From NCBI GenBank assembly GCA_015680905.1, contig CM027380.1, positions 39,424,001-39,488,000 on the forward strand: a stretch of 64,000 nucleotides of DNA, in the 5' to 3' direction. The DNA comes from Coptis chinensis. Lineage: Eukaryota > Streptophyta > Magnoliopsida > Ranunculales > Ranunculaceae. This document shows, in pieces, positions 23,321 through 35,612 of this stretch. Below the pieces are notes generated by a model, which was not told the origin of the DNA, did no database searches, and worked only from the letters and a program-made list of their open reading frames with translations. The position numbers and the translations under genes are program-made. How positions within the stretch are numbered: the first letter of the stretch is position 1; every line of letters starts with the position of its first letter.

Positions 23321-23353
<33 letters not shown>

Positions 23354-24210
23354 AATAGGTTTCCAAAATCAAATCAAAAGAAATATCAAGGTTAGAATTT
23401 CCCCAAAGATCAAATCAAAAGGGAATACAAAAGCTTGAAAAATCCAAGTATGGAAACCATGTTAGAAGCGGGGAAAAGAAAAAAGGATTTTCTAGTATAA
23501 ATATCTCAAGACCTTATTCTCTCATACTTATCATTTTTTTGAACTTTCCATTCCATTTTCTTCTACACTACCACCTAAGCCCCATAACACCTAATAAAGA
23601 CCTCTAGCTCAATTAGGAATAGGATAGTGTGATAATAAGTAGTAGTTGTGACTTCTCGACCTCGGCTCCTCTGACTGTCATTGAGTATGTGAGGAAACGT
23701 GTGCCCACCTGCATTGCTTGGAGATAGCAAAGCTTGAGTGGAAAAATAAGAGAAATTGTGTTTTCGACACATACACCGTGGAGAACCTACTTAAGGGACT
23801 TATCCAAAGGATCCGAAACGCCCCGCTTCGTACATTTCATTATTAGATCATCGCATGCATGCTCATACGTAGATGTTTCGATTATTGTATGTATATTAAC
23901 TTGAATTCGGAAGAATAAAATCCTTGTTTCCCTTGCTAGAAGTGAGATGTCTAGATATCCGAGATTAATTAAGGAAACAAGCATTTGTTCCGAAGTCGTT
24001 GTAGTATAAATGAAGTTTGTGAGTATCTTCTCCGGAAAACTCTCACGAGGTTATAACTCGTCCACTAGGGAATTCCTAGTGGTTCAAGGCCTTGTTGTTG
24101 CATACGATCAATGCAACCGCGACTCTGAAATGAGATTTAGCTTAGGACAACACATTTTTGATCACTTATCGTTTTAATGTCTCTTCTTTGCTCGAGGACA
24201 AGCAAAAGTG
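22443..24210 (+). other. B 3' non-coding block
   Basis: A composite motif lies at 22634-22671: CTTTGAGGACA, about 13 bases, then GTTTGGGGGTGGTG. A 1.5-kb non-coding stretch follows that also occurs in A2 (34041-35597), A1 (48071-49602) and, reversed, at 62230-63482. Shared phrases include GACCTCTAGCTCAATTAGGA, GATCGATATAGCCA and the hairpin at 24062-24082. A run of 31 A bases is at 23321-23351. No ORF is supported. Confidence 0.7.
24062..24082 (+). promoter_or_regulatory. Conserved hairpin in the B 3' block
   Basis: CCACTAGG pairs perfectly with CCTAGTGG around the loop GAATT. It is preceded by AACTCTCACGAGG and followed by AAGGCCTTGTTG. The same hairpin is at 35458-35478, 49463-49483 and 62352-62372 (reverse strand). 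Confidence 0.65.
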
Positions 24211-24226
24211 CTGTTTGGGGGTGGTG
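24211..24226 (+). promoter_or_regulatory. B polypurine tract
   Basis: CTGTTTGGGGGTGGTG directly precedes the 3' LTR start TGATAAGC. CTCGAGGACAAGCAAAAGTG precedes it. The same arrangement stands before the A-type 3' LTRs. Confidence 0.8.
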
Positions 24227-26301
24227 TGATAAGCACCCAAAACTGTAATATTAAACCCCGAGGGACATAGCATTTTGGTCGATTATGTGTTTAATAATCA
24301 TGTACTAATTATATTTTCGTACTTTTGCAGGTTTCCGCAATTAAAATGAAGATAGTGATAAAACATACATCAAAGTACAGGAATACGGGAACATTTGGAG
24401 TTTCCACTCGACTCCGCGAGTCGCGAAGTTTCCAAAAGAACAGAACCAGTGCGGAACGGGCCCACATATGAAGAAGCAGCAAATTTCCGATGCTCAAATC
24501 GGATAAATCTAGGTGCCGACGTTGGCTAGTGAAGCTGCCAAGTACAAGAATACGGGAATATTGGGAATTCACACTCAATCCCCGTGAAGCCCAAAGAAAG
24601 CCCCGACTAGAGCCGAAGTTCCCAAAAGAACGTAACCGGTCACGTAACGGGCCCACATATAAAGAAGCGAGGAAACTTCCGATGCTCAAATCGGATAAAT
24701 CTAGGTGCCGATGTTGGCTAGTGAAGCCGCCAAGTACAAGAATACGGGAATATTGGAATTCCCGCTTAATCCCCGAAAAGCCCAACAAAGCCCGACGAAG
24801 TTTCCGGGTTTCCAAAAGAACGTAACAAAGACAAGATCGCCCACATACAAAGAGGAGGTGAAACTTCCGGAAGCTCAAATCGGATAAATCTAGGTGCCGA
24901 CGCGTTGGCTAGTGAAGCTGCCATAGCGAATTCGGCTTAAACTCTCGCAAGGACAAAAGTAGTAAAATGCCAATTTCGGCCGCTAATCGACAATAAGTGG
25001 ACACACTCGGGGCCCGTAAGGCATGATGAGTCAGCATAGGCAGGTGGCAAATGATGGTTTCAAATTGATACCACCTGGCAAGAAAGAAGACACGTACCAA
25101 TTCAAACCAGGTGGTTTGAATTGAAATTAGCTAACGCATCTAAACTTTAAACAAACTAAAAGATCTAAAAAGATAAACATATCAAAACAAAACTTTGATT
25201 CTCAAAGTTTTGAAACAAATAAACCAGCTACCGGCCAAAAGCAAATTAAAATCATTCACGGATGGTCATCCTATGATACCTATAAATATGAAGGGGTCGC
25301 CTTCATTATGAGGTCTTCAGCATATTAATGCTTTAGCTACTTTTAGTTTTTCTTCAAGACTTACCTTACGCCATTTTTATTTCAAAGACCTTAATACGTA
25401 GTTATTTTACCTTTAATAATGTCATTTCTTTTCTTGTTAATTTCTGTTCCCGCATTTATTTACTTAATGTATACGACAAGTTTTATTATTCCTTCTATGA
25501 TGATGAGCTAATCCCCTCGTGGGGAGGGTTATGCCGCTTCGATGTGAAAATCCGGATTGACTTCGTTAATATTCTAGAATCACTACTTAGGAATTAGGCA
25601 TAGAATTAACATCCGGTCCCAAAATGATCGAGATCGCGTACAAAGTTGGAGTGTCGATACTCAGAGACCGGTCGCCACATTCTAAAATGTCTCGCTACGA
25701 CTCTGGTGTCGACAAAATCCCAATCTGGCCCGTGATGTGAACTTGTGCGAGAGCTGAAATAATATACCGTAGAGATGAGGTATTATCGAAACTCCCTTAT
25801 GCTAGTGAAATGCGACCTAGAGATGTGGGCATGCACTAGGGATCAATACGACGGCGTCGTCTCCTAAACGAGACAATTAGAGATGTAGTGATTTGGTAAT
25901 AAAACTGTTGAAAAATGATTCTTGCATGAGCATGATTAACTCTCTCCCTGTTTCTCTACTTTTGTTTACCTATATATAATCACCGTAGTAATTTATTTTA
26001 TTTGCATTACCGTTATTTTAATTAAAAACCAACTAAAAAGAAACCTAAAAATCCTACTCACTTAAAGTGTAACTCCAGTTGTGAACCTATCCGAGCCCTA
26101 AGGTTTGGACGATCCCTTACTCGACCTATCCTACCAATCCCACGTGAGTAAGGTAACTTGACTAAAACATACGACTATACGGACGTTGGACTTTGGAGTT
26201 TGGACTTGGACTGTGGACCTCAGACTTTGGACTGCGGACCTCGGACTTAAGGAATAAGTAACTGAAAACCAATAAACATGTGTAAATATGTGTTTTTATC
26301 A
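24227..26301 (+). repeat. B 3' LTR
   Basis: The LTR is 2075 bases, the partner of 10891-12967. The tandem repeat is at 24380-24925 and the TATA box at 25281-25288. It ends TTTTTATCA, followed by the CTTAT duplication and the resumption of A2's gag. Confidence 0.9.
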
Positions 26302-26306
26302 CTTAT

Positions 26307-29300
26307 GAACAACAAACATCACAACAAGATAATGTTTGCTCAATTAGTAGCTATCCTATTCCTAACGCTCCTTGGAGACAACATCCCAAATTCAGTTGGA
26401 GAAATAATCAACAAGTTACACCTCCAGGGTATAATAATCAAAATATAAGGCCAGCAAACAATTATAACCAAACTCCACCACAACAAGGACAAGGACAAAG
26501 TCAAGGACAAGGCTAGGGTAATTATAATAATTATAACAATAATAATTATAATGCTAATAGAGGTATCGTTCTGGTTAATCATAACTATCACAACCCACCT
26601 GTTAATAATCAACGTGACATAGTTCCTATCACATAACCTGTAACAAACACTCCTCCACAACCGGATCGTTTTGACGCCTTTATGCAATCCCAACAACAGA
26701 TTTTACAAGCCATCCAACTTTCTTTACAGCAGTTAGCACAAGAGAAAGTACAACCAAAAGGTGTGTTTCCAGGTAAAGCGATACTTAATCCTAAAACAAC
26801 AAACACAGCCTTTGAGGTAAACGGTAATACTAGTAAGGACAATGCAAACGTAGGTGAGCTAAATGCTATCACCACTTTCCATTCTGGCAAAGTGGTTGAT
26901 AACGCCGTAACTATGCCTATAGTTACCCCACCAGTAGTCCCTACACCAGATATTGAACTAGATACCGAAATAGAAACTGAAGATCCTACCCCTGTAGAGG
27001 TACCAGTTAAACGACAACCTAAGAAACAGAAAGCCAAGGTTAGATATCCTGTTGATCCATACGCTAAATATAGAGAGAAACCACCTTTTCCCTAGAGATT
27101 AACAATGTTAAACAAGGATACAAACTTTGAAGAGATTAGGGAAGTTTTCAAAAATCTAACGATAAACCTTCCTTTTCTTGAAGTGATTAAAAAATTACCT
27201 CATCATGCTAAGTTTCTTAAAGAGTTGTGCACTACTAGGTGTAAGACAAATATTCCTAAAGACGTCTTTTTAACTGAACGGTTTCCAACTTTAATCGAAC
27301 ATAATGGAATCATTAAGTATAAGGACCCTGGTCGTCCTACTGTACAATACACCTTAGGAGATTCCCACACGATGACTGCGCTATTAGACTTGGGGGCGAG
27401 TGTTAACTTACTCTCGTATTATCTATATAAACAAATAGGTCTACAGGAGATGCAACCTACTAAAATGACGTTGCAATTAGCTGATCGGTCTATTAAGTAT
27501 CCTAAGGGGTGGTTGAAAACATGCTTGTTAAGGTTCAGGATTTCTACTATCCTGCGGATTTTGTTATCCTCGATACAAAAGTCGTTAACGACTCTGTTCC
27601 GATCATTTTAGGGCGTCATTTCTTGGCTATTGCCAACGCGCTCATAAACTGCCGCGATGGTTCGATGTCCTTGTCCTTTGGCCATCTTTCTGTAGAGGTA
27701 AATGTTTTTAAAATGATGAAACAGTTGCTAGATACGATTTCTGATGGAGAGGTTAGCATGATCGAGAGTTTAGCTCAAGATTATTTCAAAACCACATTTC
27801 CTGATAATCAGATGCACAAATTCCTTTCCTTCGGAAGTTCCAACTTCGACGAGAACTCCTTGGAAGTCGAGGAAGATTTCCTTCGACTCTTTTGCAACTC
27901 TTCCTTGCCACCTCGCTGTAGGAACCGTTATTTCAGAATGAATATTTTTATAAACCGTGAAAACCACGCACAGCGGAATTAATGGTTATCATGATTTTGG
28001 ATTGGAAAACATCTATAAATCAGCTTCTTGATATCTCTGAGAATCCAATAGCTATGAAATCCGAAATCAACCTCTTGATCTTCTGTTGTATTCCTATGTA
28101 TAGTGGACGTTGTGTGGGTAACAATCTACCAACCTCTCCTTTCTCACTTGGCCTCTATCACTCATAAAATTGGATCCGATTTCTGGATCTATTTTTCTTG
28201 AGCAAAACCTTGATTTTTCTTGTGTAGAAGTCGGCTAGAGAAAGAGGTTTTCTTTATATAGGCTACAACATGGACCATGAGGAGAAATTAGGGTTGGGCC
28301 TCCTGACGAGCTTGGGCTTCCCATGTTCGCCCAGAACACACGGCCCAAGTCCATCAACAAATGGCTTATTCCATTAAAGGCCATTGTTGCATTACCGCCC
28401 TAATCCCAAATTACCTGTCAGCGTTTATGGGCTCCATATTATATGCTTGTTGATCTAACCGTGTTTAAGATATCGGATGTCCGTTGATTAAGTCAAGTTA
28501 CTGACAACTATATTAATCAACTTCTTATATTCTTGAGTAGTACCACTCAACCTCATTGTCATGTCGGAATAAATCCACCTGCAGGGTTTACATGACAATC
28601 TTTTTGAGCTCCTCAAGGGGACATCATTAACCCGACTTCCTGCGGGTCACAGATTCCTTCTATAATCAACATCACACCTTACATACAATGACATTATCCA
28701 ATCCATCGAGTTTGTTGATTCACAAATGAATCTCACTCATTGATGATTTAAACAATATACAATGCACATAAGTGCCCGTTATTATATCCGGATTAAGAGG
28801 ACAAGCATCCATAATAACAGAGGTGTTTGTTATCTTATATAGTCTGTATAAAGAGAAACAACCTCACTTGGTCCTGTTCAATACACACAAAGTGTACTAG
28901 TGTAATCCTATAGTCAAGATAGACTAATACCAGATTATACTACAACCGTACCAATGGTTTGTCCAAATCCATCTAGGTTGTGAACGATTACTTATACTTT
29001 ATAAGTAATCGATGATATGATCTTCTCGTGGTGTTCACCACCATATCATCTACAACATAAAGTATTAGACACATGCATATAACTAATAACATATATAATA
29101 TGCATAACATTTGCCCATATGATTCTCATTTAAAATATAAAGAATTAGAGTTATTACAAAAGTAATGCTTTTAGTATATAACCCTATCACTCGCGAGTGC
29201 CTCCCTGTCAACATCCATTCATCCCTTGACGCTATGACGGAAGATGAATTTTTCACCCTCTATCCCAGTGATTCTTTTGACCCACCTATTGAGGAATGTC

Positions 29301-29848
29301 TTGCATATCTCAAGGCTTCTGATGATCTAGACTTGAGAGCTGTAGTCGAGCCCCATTCATTTACCTCACATTATCCTGTCATTCATTCATCATCCATCAC
29401 CAATTTTCCCCACCTTCCACCCTTTCAAAGGAACCTTGAGTTTGCACTTGACCCTTTTGTTTCTGTTGTGCTTCATGATTTTCTAAATCCTCCTAATACG
29501 GAAATAATTCCCATGGGAAAGGCACTTGACACCTTCATTTTCAGAATTGAGACAGTTCCTACCTACACCATGAATGAGTTTTGTGCTAAACCCACATTCT
29601 CATTTTTTCCATTCTTTCATTCTAAAACTTATCCATATCCAACATATCTTCCAAAAACATCCATTTTCTCACGATCATTCACTTGGATACCCTTTCGTTC
29701 AAAGATGAAGAAGAAGGTGCATGCTCGGTTACGTTCTAGGTCTATCAGACTTCGCTTTCATTTCACTAAGTTGCGTCGTAGAAAATCTTGGTGTTTGATT
29801 CTGTTTGGGGGTGCATTCCATGTTATTTATTTATGGAAAGACCCATAA
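26307..29848 (+). pseudogene. A2 gag 3' part, protease and novel C-terminus, interrupted by a solo LTR
   Basis: After the B insertion the gag tail continues (NAPWRQHPKFSW, N/Q-rich repeats, QQQILQAIQLSLQQLAQEKV), then the protease with LLDLGASVNLLSYYLYKQIG (catalytic DLGAS, near 27385-27430), DFYYPADFVILDTKV, ILGRHFLAIANALINCRDGS and VSMIESLAQDYF. A Copia-type solo LTR occupies 27917-29189. The reading resumes at 29195 in register when CTCGC is counted once. The C-terminal extension (ECLAYLKASDD, FALDPFVSVVLHDFL, VHARLRSRSIRL) ends at 29848. No RT follows. Defects include a stop near 26516, another near 26636, a stop near 27095 and a frameshift near 27510. Confidence 0.85.
27917..29189 (-). 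mobile_element. Solo LTR, probably Ty1/copia, on the minus strand
   Basis: On the minus strand the segment runs from TGATAGGGTTATATACTAAA to GTTCCTACA and is 1273 bases long. The duplication CTCGC flanks it at 27912-27916 and 29190-29194. It has no ORF of note, no second LTR and no primer site. The phrase GAAAACCACGCACAGCGGAA near its end is one I associate with Copia LTRs in plants; family assignment is by eye. Confidence 0.8.
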
Positions 29849-30981
29849 TGCTTTAGGTTGTTGATATATGGAAAACTGCAGGGTATGTATATATATCTAG
29901 TTATTTGTTAAAGTCTCGAGTATCTGACTATAAATGGCTCACTTCGTTGTTTGGTGTATTTCCTTACACTTCCATATATTGGTAAGTACACCATTTAGGT
30001 AACCAGGCTCTCCCTATAGAGTGTGTGGATGTAAGTACCGGATCCTAAGACCATGTTTAACATAATTCAAGCATTCCATTCTTGCATGTTTTCTCAGTTT
30101 TTGAGTCATGTTCCTCTATGGTGGGAATTATGTCCTTATTGCTTTTTGTTTTTCCTTATATTAATCCGTATTCAAATATATATATATTAAAACCATAAAA
30201 ATAGTAATCTAGGAAGTCTCGGGAATCTGACTTTAAAAGACCCACGTTTACAACAAATCTTATAAACTCTGTTATATAAAATTTGTTTGGGGGTAGGGTG
30301 TTGGTTATTCCACCCTTGATTACTTAACTTTCCATTTTTGTTGCTTATGCCGTTTAATCGTATTTTGATTTGGGTTGATATTATCTATGAATTTAGATTT
30401 CATTCGTTCGCATAACTTACATCACTCACGTACTTTGAGGCATTTTCCATCTTCTTATATGTCACCCACGGTTAGAATAGAGTGTTTTATGGATCATTGG
30501 ATTGGAAATTCTCTCTTGATCATTTTCATATCTCATTCGCAAAAATCGGATCGTTAACGAATCAACAATTTTAGTTTGAAGTCGCGCGCATAAAATCAGA
30601 AATTTTCAAAAATCGAATTGGGCTTGGGCCCAAATATTGCACGCATGTACCGCGCACATGCGTCTCCTCCCTCAACTAAAAAGAGATCGCGAGTTCATCT
30701 TCTCACTTCCACCATTAGCACCCACAAAACCCTAACCAAAATATAAAAAAAAAAAAGAAAAAAGAAAAAAAGAAAAACCAAATCCCACCACGCCAATTAG
30801 GATTCCCCCACTCCAAAACTTCTCCACAACATCTCCACCACCATTTCCAACAGTTTGCACCACCAAAGCATAAAAAAAAAAAATCGAACCACCACCGCAC
30901 CACCTCCCAAATTTTAAGTGAGTTTGATTCAAACTCCATCCCCACATTGCATTCAAGCCCACAAACCGACTACAACCTTCA
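29849..30981 (+). other. A2 spacer between protease and ORF Y
   Basis: No RT or other domain is found in this 1.1 kb. It holds a polypurine-like GTTTGGGGGTAGGG at 30285-30298. A small perfect hairpin lies at 30643-30661 (GCATGT pairing with ACATGC across ACCGCGC). An A-rich and C-rich leader precedes the Y start. The spacer is conserved in A1 (40333-41421), including a phrase GGAAGTCTCGGGAATCTGAC. Candidate donor sites GGTAAGTA and TGTAAGTACC lie near 29980-30036. Confidence 0.6.
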
Positions 30982-32057
30982 ATGGCATAAAGACGAAGAA
31001 TTTTGCCAGAACAAGCTTTTACTGCCGACCATTTTGTGCCATTTTACAGTAATGAGATGATTCATAGGGATTAGATGCATTTGTGGTATTCGACGAATGA
31101 CTTTTATCACGATGATTTGGTCCAAAAATTCTATAAGACGAGGGAGTTGGATGGTAATAAATTTTTGTGAAGGTGAATAAATCAAGGAGAGAAGTGGATA
31201 GAAATTTGTTAGCTCGTATTTTCGACATGGAGGAAGGACGCAATCTAGTAGCCACATTACAGGAATCCCAAATTGGTGGGATCGAGCCTTTGATGAAAGA
31301 GACGGTTTTAGAGGAAAACTACAATGCGAGTTCGCATTGTGTTTGCCAGTCGTCTCTATGAACCAACCAGCTGGCTGTAGCTCAGTGGATTGGTAGGAAT
31401 GTCATTGGAAAAGAGAAAGTCAGTGACATCAGTCTGAATTGTCTTCACGTTCTTTGGATACTCCAGGAGAGGAAGTATGAATTCTGTATCCTCGAGTTTT
31501 TGATAAATATGATTAGAGGAGTTGGGAAGAGTATTGCACCTCTCCCTGTGTTGATAACAAAGATCATGATGAGTTTGAGAGCTACTCCGAAATCTGATCG
31601 GATTATGCTGAAATCGCATTCAAATGCAAGTATTTACACATAATGTATCCAGAAGACTTGGAGGTTGCCGACTGATAGGGTTGTTAGTTCGGATGATGAT
31701 GAGGAGGACACGGGATGTTTTGATGCCAATGCCTTGGAGAAGTGTACTTCTTATGTAGAACGCATGTCAGTGCTTCATCGTGGCTCTCTTAATACTATTT
31801 GTGAAGATCTATAGACTCGGCAGACTACCATATATTAGAATTATGAGACTCGTGCCCAGTGCGAGGATGAGCATTGAGAAGAGATGAAAGCATTTATGGA
31901 GGTACAACGCAAGTTTCAAGTGGAAATGCTAGAACGCTTGCCACCCCAGGAGGGTTCTTCTTCTGAGGAGGCGTCTGTAAGGCATGAGCGTCGTCGAAGA
32001 AGGACGACTGACTCTGGCCCTTCTTCGTTTCAGGGCATATCTTCATCTCATGGCTAG
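30982..32057 (+). pseudogene. A2 ORF Y (env-position protein), heavily broken
   Basis: This is the damaged copy of the ORF seen better at 41422. Recognisable parts are LPEQAFTADHFVPFYSNEMI, WYSTNDFYHDDLVQKFYKTR, QLAVAQWIG-like and NVIGKEK-like blocks, DISLNCLHVLWILQE in shifted frames, DDDEEDTGCFDANALEKC and a helical tail ending SSSHG at TAG 32055-32057. Stops and frameshifts occur throughout. Function is unknown. By position it corresponds to the env-like reading frames of Athila elements. A polypurine-like GTTTGGGGGTGGT follows at 32246-32258. Confidence 0.65.
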
Positions 32058-32873
32058 TGGTTTAGGAAAATTTGTTGTTTTGATGTTATTTTTTATTGTT
32101 TTTATTAGTTTGGATGTTAAGTTGTTGAATTCAGTAGCTAAATTTGAATTCGGTAGTTAATTGTTATTTGAATTTTGATTTTAATTTAATTTGGTTCTTT
32201 TCAACGCATGCGATGATTTTTGCGTTAATCCCACCTTCCCGAATTGTTTGGGGGTGGTCTTATTTCTTTTAGCATTGTTGTTATATGATCCACCATTTTA
32301 GAAGTAATATTTCGATGATTGTTGGGAATGTTGCCGATATTGGCATGGTTATGATTAGATATTGTGGTAGGATGAAATTTCAATGAGTTAGGAAGTTGCT
32401 ATTCTAAATTCAATCTAAAAGATACTAGGTTTGTTTGAGAATAATGAATATGAGTTGTTTCCGTTTTAAGTTTTGGAGATATTTTGTTTCCGGCAATTGC
32501 CTTAAATTTTTTTGGCAACTTGTCGATTCGTTTTAGAAACTAAAACCCTATATATACTTCCTTCATTCTACACTCAAAACCCACACATCTCACTTTCATC
32601 TCTCACCTTAAACCTCCAATTTTTCCTCTTGATTTTCACTGCACCCTATTCTTCACACACGGAGCGCGACCAGCGCCATAGCAAGACCAATTCGAAGGCC
32701 ACTTTAGCTTGAAGCGCTGTAACTTCGGTTTAGCCCCCACGGAAGCGACCCCAGTGCCCTACCAAGGCAATTTCTCGAGTAGCGACCGACTTTGACCTTT
32801 GTAGCCACGAAAAATTCTGATTTTTTGTGAGTTGTTCCAGGGTTGTTTGCAACTCTTCTAGAGAGTAATTATT
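32058..32873 (+). other. A2 leader of ORF Z with GC-rich repeat
   Basis: The polypurine-like motif lies at 32246-32258. The GC-rich repeat also found in the gag leader lies at 32662-32790 (GGAGCGCGACCAGCGCC, ACCAAGGCAATTTCTCGAG). A possible splice acceptor (TGAGTTGTTCCAG) near 32829-32842 lies shortly before the Z ATG. No ORF is supported. Confidence 0.55.
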
Positions 32874-33796
32874 GTGATGACGTCTCTTACACTCATACTT
32901 GAGCAGTCTTTCGAAGATTTGTTCTCGAGCGACACATACGGATCTTGGTTTCGCGAAGTGATCATACAAGCAGGATGGCAAGCTTTAATGGTAAGTTCTG
33001 ATGAACTTTACTCTCCTGCACTTACTTCGTATTTTTATGACCATTGTAAATTCTTTTATCGGATGGATGGAGAACACGTGTTCTCCATCACCATTAATGA
33101 CAAAACAATGGAAATAACCAAGTTCTTGTTGGCTTTTGTTGTTGACCTTCCTATGCCTGCTAAGATTTAAGACTCATGGGGCTATTTAGTTGATAATTTC
33201 TCTGCCTACAACTAGGAGCTTTTGCATGAGACTTATGGGGCCGGAATTTTCCGTGTAGAGGACCAAGGGACATATAACGTAGCCCTTGGTAGCTTGTCCC
33301 TTAACGTGGGCACGGTGATGTTCTTTATCATGCTAAACATATTAGGGGAATGACATTTTTCTTCTGCGAATGACGCCACTTGCGATGTTTTCCTTGCTCT
33401 AGCTGAGGCACGTCTGCTATACGACCTTTCCAAGACATTAATGTCTAGTTTAGCATGAGCCCAGAGTATGATGCATAAGAATCTTCTTATGCCTATCTTA
33501 GTTTGTCGAATCATGCCATGTTTCTTTCCCGTTTTTCGTACTCGCTTCACTGATTGGGTTGGGTCGACATTGTGAGATCCACCAATTGTATTATTCGATC
33601 TTTCCGTGCAATGACTTGGCAAGGGTGGAGGATACAACCTCATCAGGTTGCACCTTACACCCCATCCGACCAAGTGGCGCTTAACAGGTTAGCGATCGTA
33701 GATGATAAATGGCGTGAAGCCTGGCAAATCATCATGGCATGGCAGGATGCAAAGGAACCTCATTTCTTTATAGAAGAGGAGGAGGATGACACTTAA
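32874..33796 (+). pseudogene. A2 ORF Z (env-position protein)
   Basis: The ATG is at 32874 or 32877. Blocks in order are LILEQSFEDLFSSDTYGSWF, REVIIQAGWQALMV, ELYSPALTSYFYDH, EITKFLLAFVVDLPMP, YGAGIFRVEDQG, YNVALGSLSLNVGTVMFFIM, FTDWVG, then after a frameshift IVRSTNCIIRSFRAMTWQGW and KWREAWQIIMAWQDAKEPHF, ending with an acidic tail. There are several stops (near 33168, 33214, 33350, 33456) and a frameshift near 33560. No signal peptide or clear membrane anchor is obvious. It parallels the B ORF at 21475. Confidence 0.65.
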
Positions 33797-35612
33797 ACGA
33801 TGGAGATAAGGCAAGTTTTTATTTCAGTTCGTGTCTGCTTACGTCCCAAGCACTTTATTTCTTGTAACCCTATAACGGGTGGAACTCATATAGAGTTGCG
33901 TCTGTTTTTATTTTTCTATATTAGTATGTTTTAACTTTGTTTTCCAGATGTTCCAAAATTTCACGCGTTTCCATGGTATTTTTCTACCCTTTTTATTTCA
34001 ATACTTTGAGGACAAAACATGCTTCTTGTTTGGGGGTGGCATAGAAACACGCGTAATTTAAGGCATCTATTAGGATATAGATATGTAGAATATGCACTTG
34101 TTTTCTATTAAAAATTTCAAAAATTCAAAACTAAAAATAAAAAGTTTATGTTATACACTTAGGAATATTGGTATTGTTTCTTTCTCTATGCTTTTAAATA
34201 ATCTAGAAGTCTCACATTAGCTTTTGCATTAGAATAGTCTTTAGAAACTTAGGTTAATATGTAAGTAATAATTTTTGCATCTTTCTATAAATATATTACA
34301 TGAGTATCTATGATTGTTTGGCAGTAAGTTTCTGAAATCTAGGCTAGAGTACTTATTTTACAAATCCTGTGAGAATATAGCCTAAAGCCTTATATGAGTG
34401 AAACATTTGAGAAATGACGCAAGGGAGAAGTAAAATCTGGATAGAGAAATCACACGTCCACTTGCTTGATCACTATACCATATCCTAAGCGAGATTTTAG
34501 GCCTTCTTTGGATCGATATAGCCAGAAATTCAAACCTATGAATTATTTTTTGCTAGTTGCCCTTCTGAGCCTTTCTTTAGCCTTTCATAAACCACAAATA
34601 TTTTAACCTTTTACAAACAATAAAAATAAAAATAAGTCTACCCATTCTTTGAATGAGTCTGAGAGTAGAGATGAAGAATAGAAAAAAGAAAAACCTTGGA
34701 AATCAAGAATTTGTTAGTCGCTTCAAATAAGAAAAGAAAGTTTTCATCCAAATAAAAAAAATAATAAATAAAAAAAACAAATAAATAAAGAGATAGAACT
34801 CCAAAAACAGAATCAAAAGAGTCAAAAGCCAAAGAAAAAGAAAAAAATGGCTAAGGATGGAAACAAAGTGTAGAAGCAAAAGTAAAGAACAAGGTTTTCT
34901 CTAGTTATATAATATGAAGACTCTATTATCTCAGACTTGTCCTTTGTGAATATCCATTTCCTTCATTCTTACACCATCACCTAATCCCTGCAACACCTAA
35001 ATAAGACCTCTAGCTTAATTAGGAATAGGTTAGTGTGATAATAAGTGGCAGATGTGTTTGATCGACTTTGGCTTTCTTGTGTGTCATTGAGATTGTAAGG
35101 TAAAGTGTGCCCACTACACACTGGAGTAGCGAAACTTGAGCAGAAAAATCAGAGTGTTTTTGTCTTGACAATTATGTGAGGACCACCTTAAGGACGCTAT
35201 TCCAAAGTTTCAGAAATGGACCTGTTAGTACATTTCATAGTATTACTCATTGTATATATGTTTATTCGTAGATGATTGATTATTATGCATATATTAGCTT
35301 AGGTTTTGACTTGATTATTCTGTATTCATTACTAGTGAGATGTATAGATAATTAAGACAATAAATAAGGAAACAATAGTTTTATTTCTTAGTCGTTCTAG
35401 TATAGATGAAGTTTGTGAGTACCTTCACTAGAAAACTCTCACGAGGCTATAACTCATCCACTAGGGAATTCCTAGTGGTTTAAGGCCTTGTTGTATATGG
35501 TCAATGCAATCGCACTCGGCGAAACGAGATTAGTTAGAACTCCATTTTTGGTCACTTATTCTAATTTCTCATATTTGCTTGAGGACAAGCAAAATGCTAT
35601 TTGGGGGTGGTT
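33797..35612 (+). other. A2 3' non-coding block and polypurine tract
   Basis: The composite motif lies at 34004-34040 (CTTTGAGGACA, then GTTTGGGGGTGGC). The conserved 1.5 kb follows, with the hairpin at 35458-35478, then the second composite motif at 35577-35612, whose GGGGGTGGT directly precedes the LTR. The block is shared with A1 and B although their LTRs differ. No ORF is supported. Confidence 0.7.
35458..35478 (+). promoter_or_regulatory. Conserved hairpin in the A2 3' block
   Basis: Stem CCACTAGG with CCTAGTGG, loop GAATT, identical to the copies in B and A1. The flanks AACTCTCACGAGG and AAGGCCTTGTTG are also kept. Confidence 0.65.

Larger units (their letters stand above)
10891..26301 (+). 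mobile_element. Full-length Athila-like element B
   Basis: The element starts TGATAAGCACCC, ends TTTTTATCA and is flanked by the duplication CTTAT (10886-10890 and 26302-26306). LTRs are 2077 and 2075 bases. Gene order is gag, protease, RT, RNase H, integrase, an env-position ORF, the 3' non-coding block and the polypurine tract: the complete autonomous Athila order. Every gene is broken by frameshifts or stops. It sits in A2's gag and so is younger than A2. Confidence 0.92.

Noticed and set aside
23321..23351. A run of 31 A bases, considered as the tail of a retroposed sequence
   Set aside because: It lies within the B 3' non-coding block, is not followed by a target duplication, and similar A-rich slippage sites occur at the same place in the A copies (near 34750 and 48850).
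24309..24878. A 189-codon minus-strand frame with repeated LSDLSIG peptides
   Set aside because: It is a by-product of the 190-base tandem repeat in the B LTR and is not kept in the 5' LTR as one frame.
35600..35612. G-runs in GTTTGGGGGTGG considered as G-quadruplexes
   Set aside because: There is only one G5 and one G2 run per site, too few for a four-tract quadruplex.
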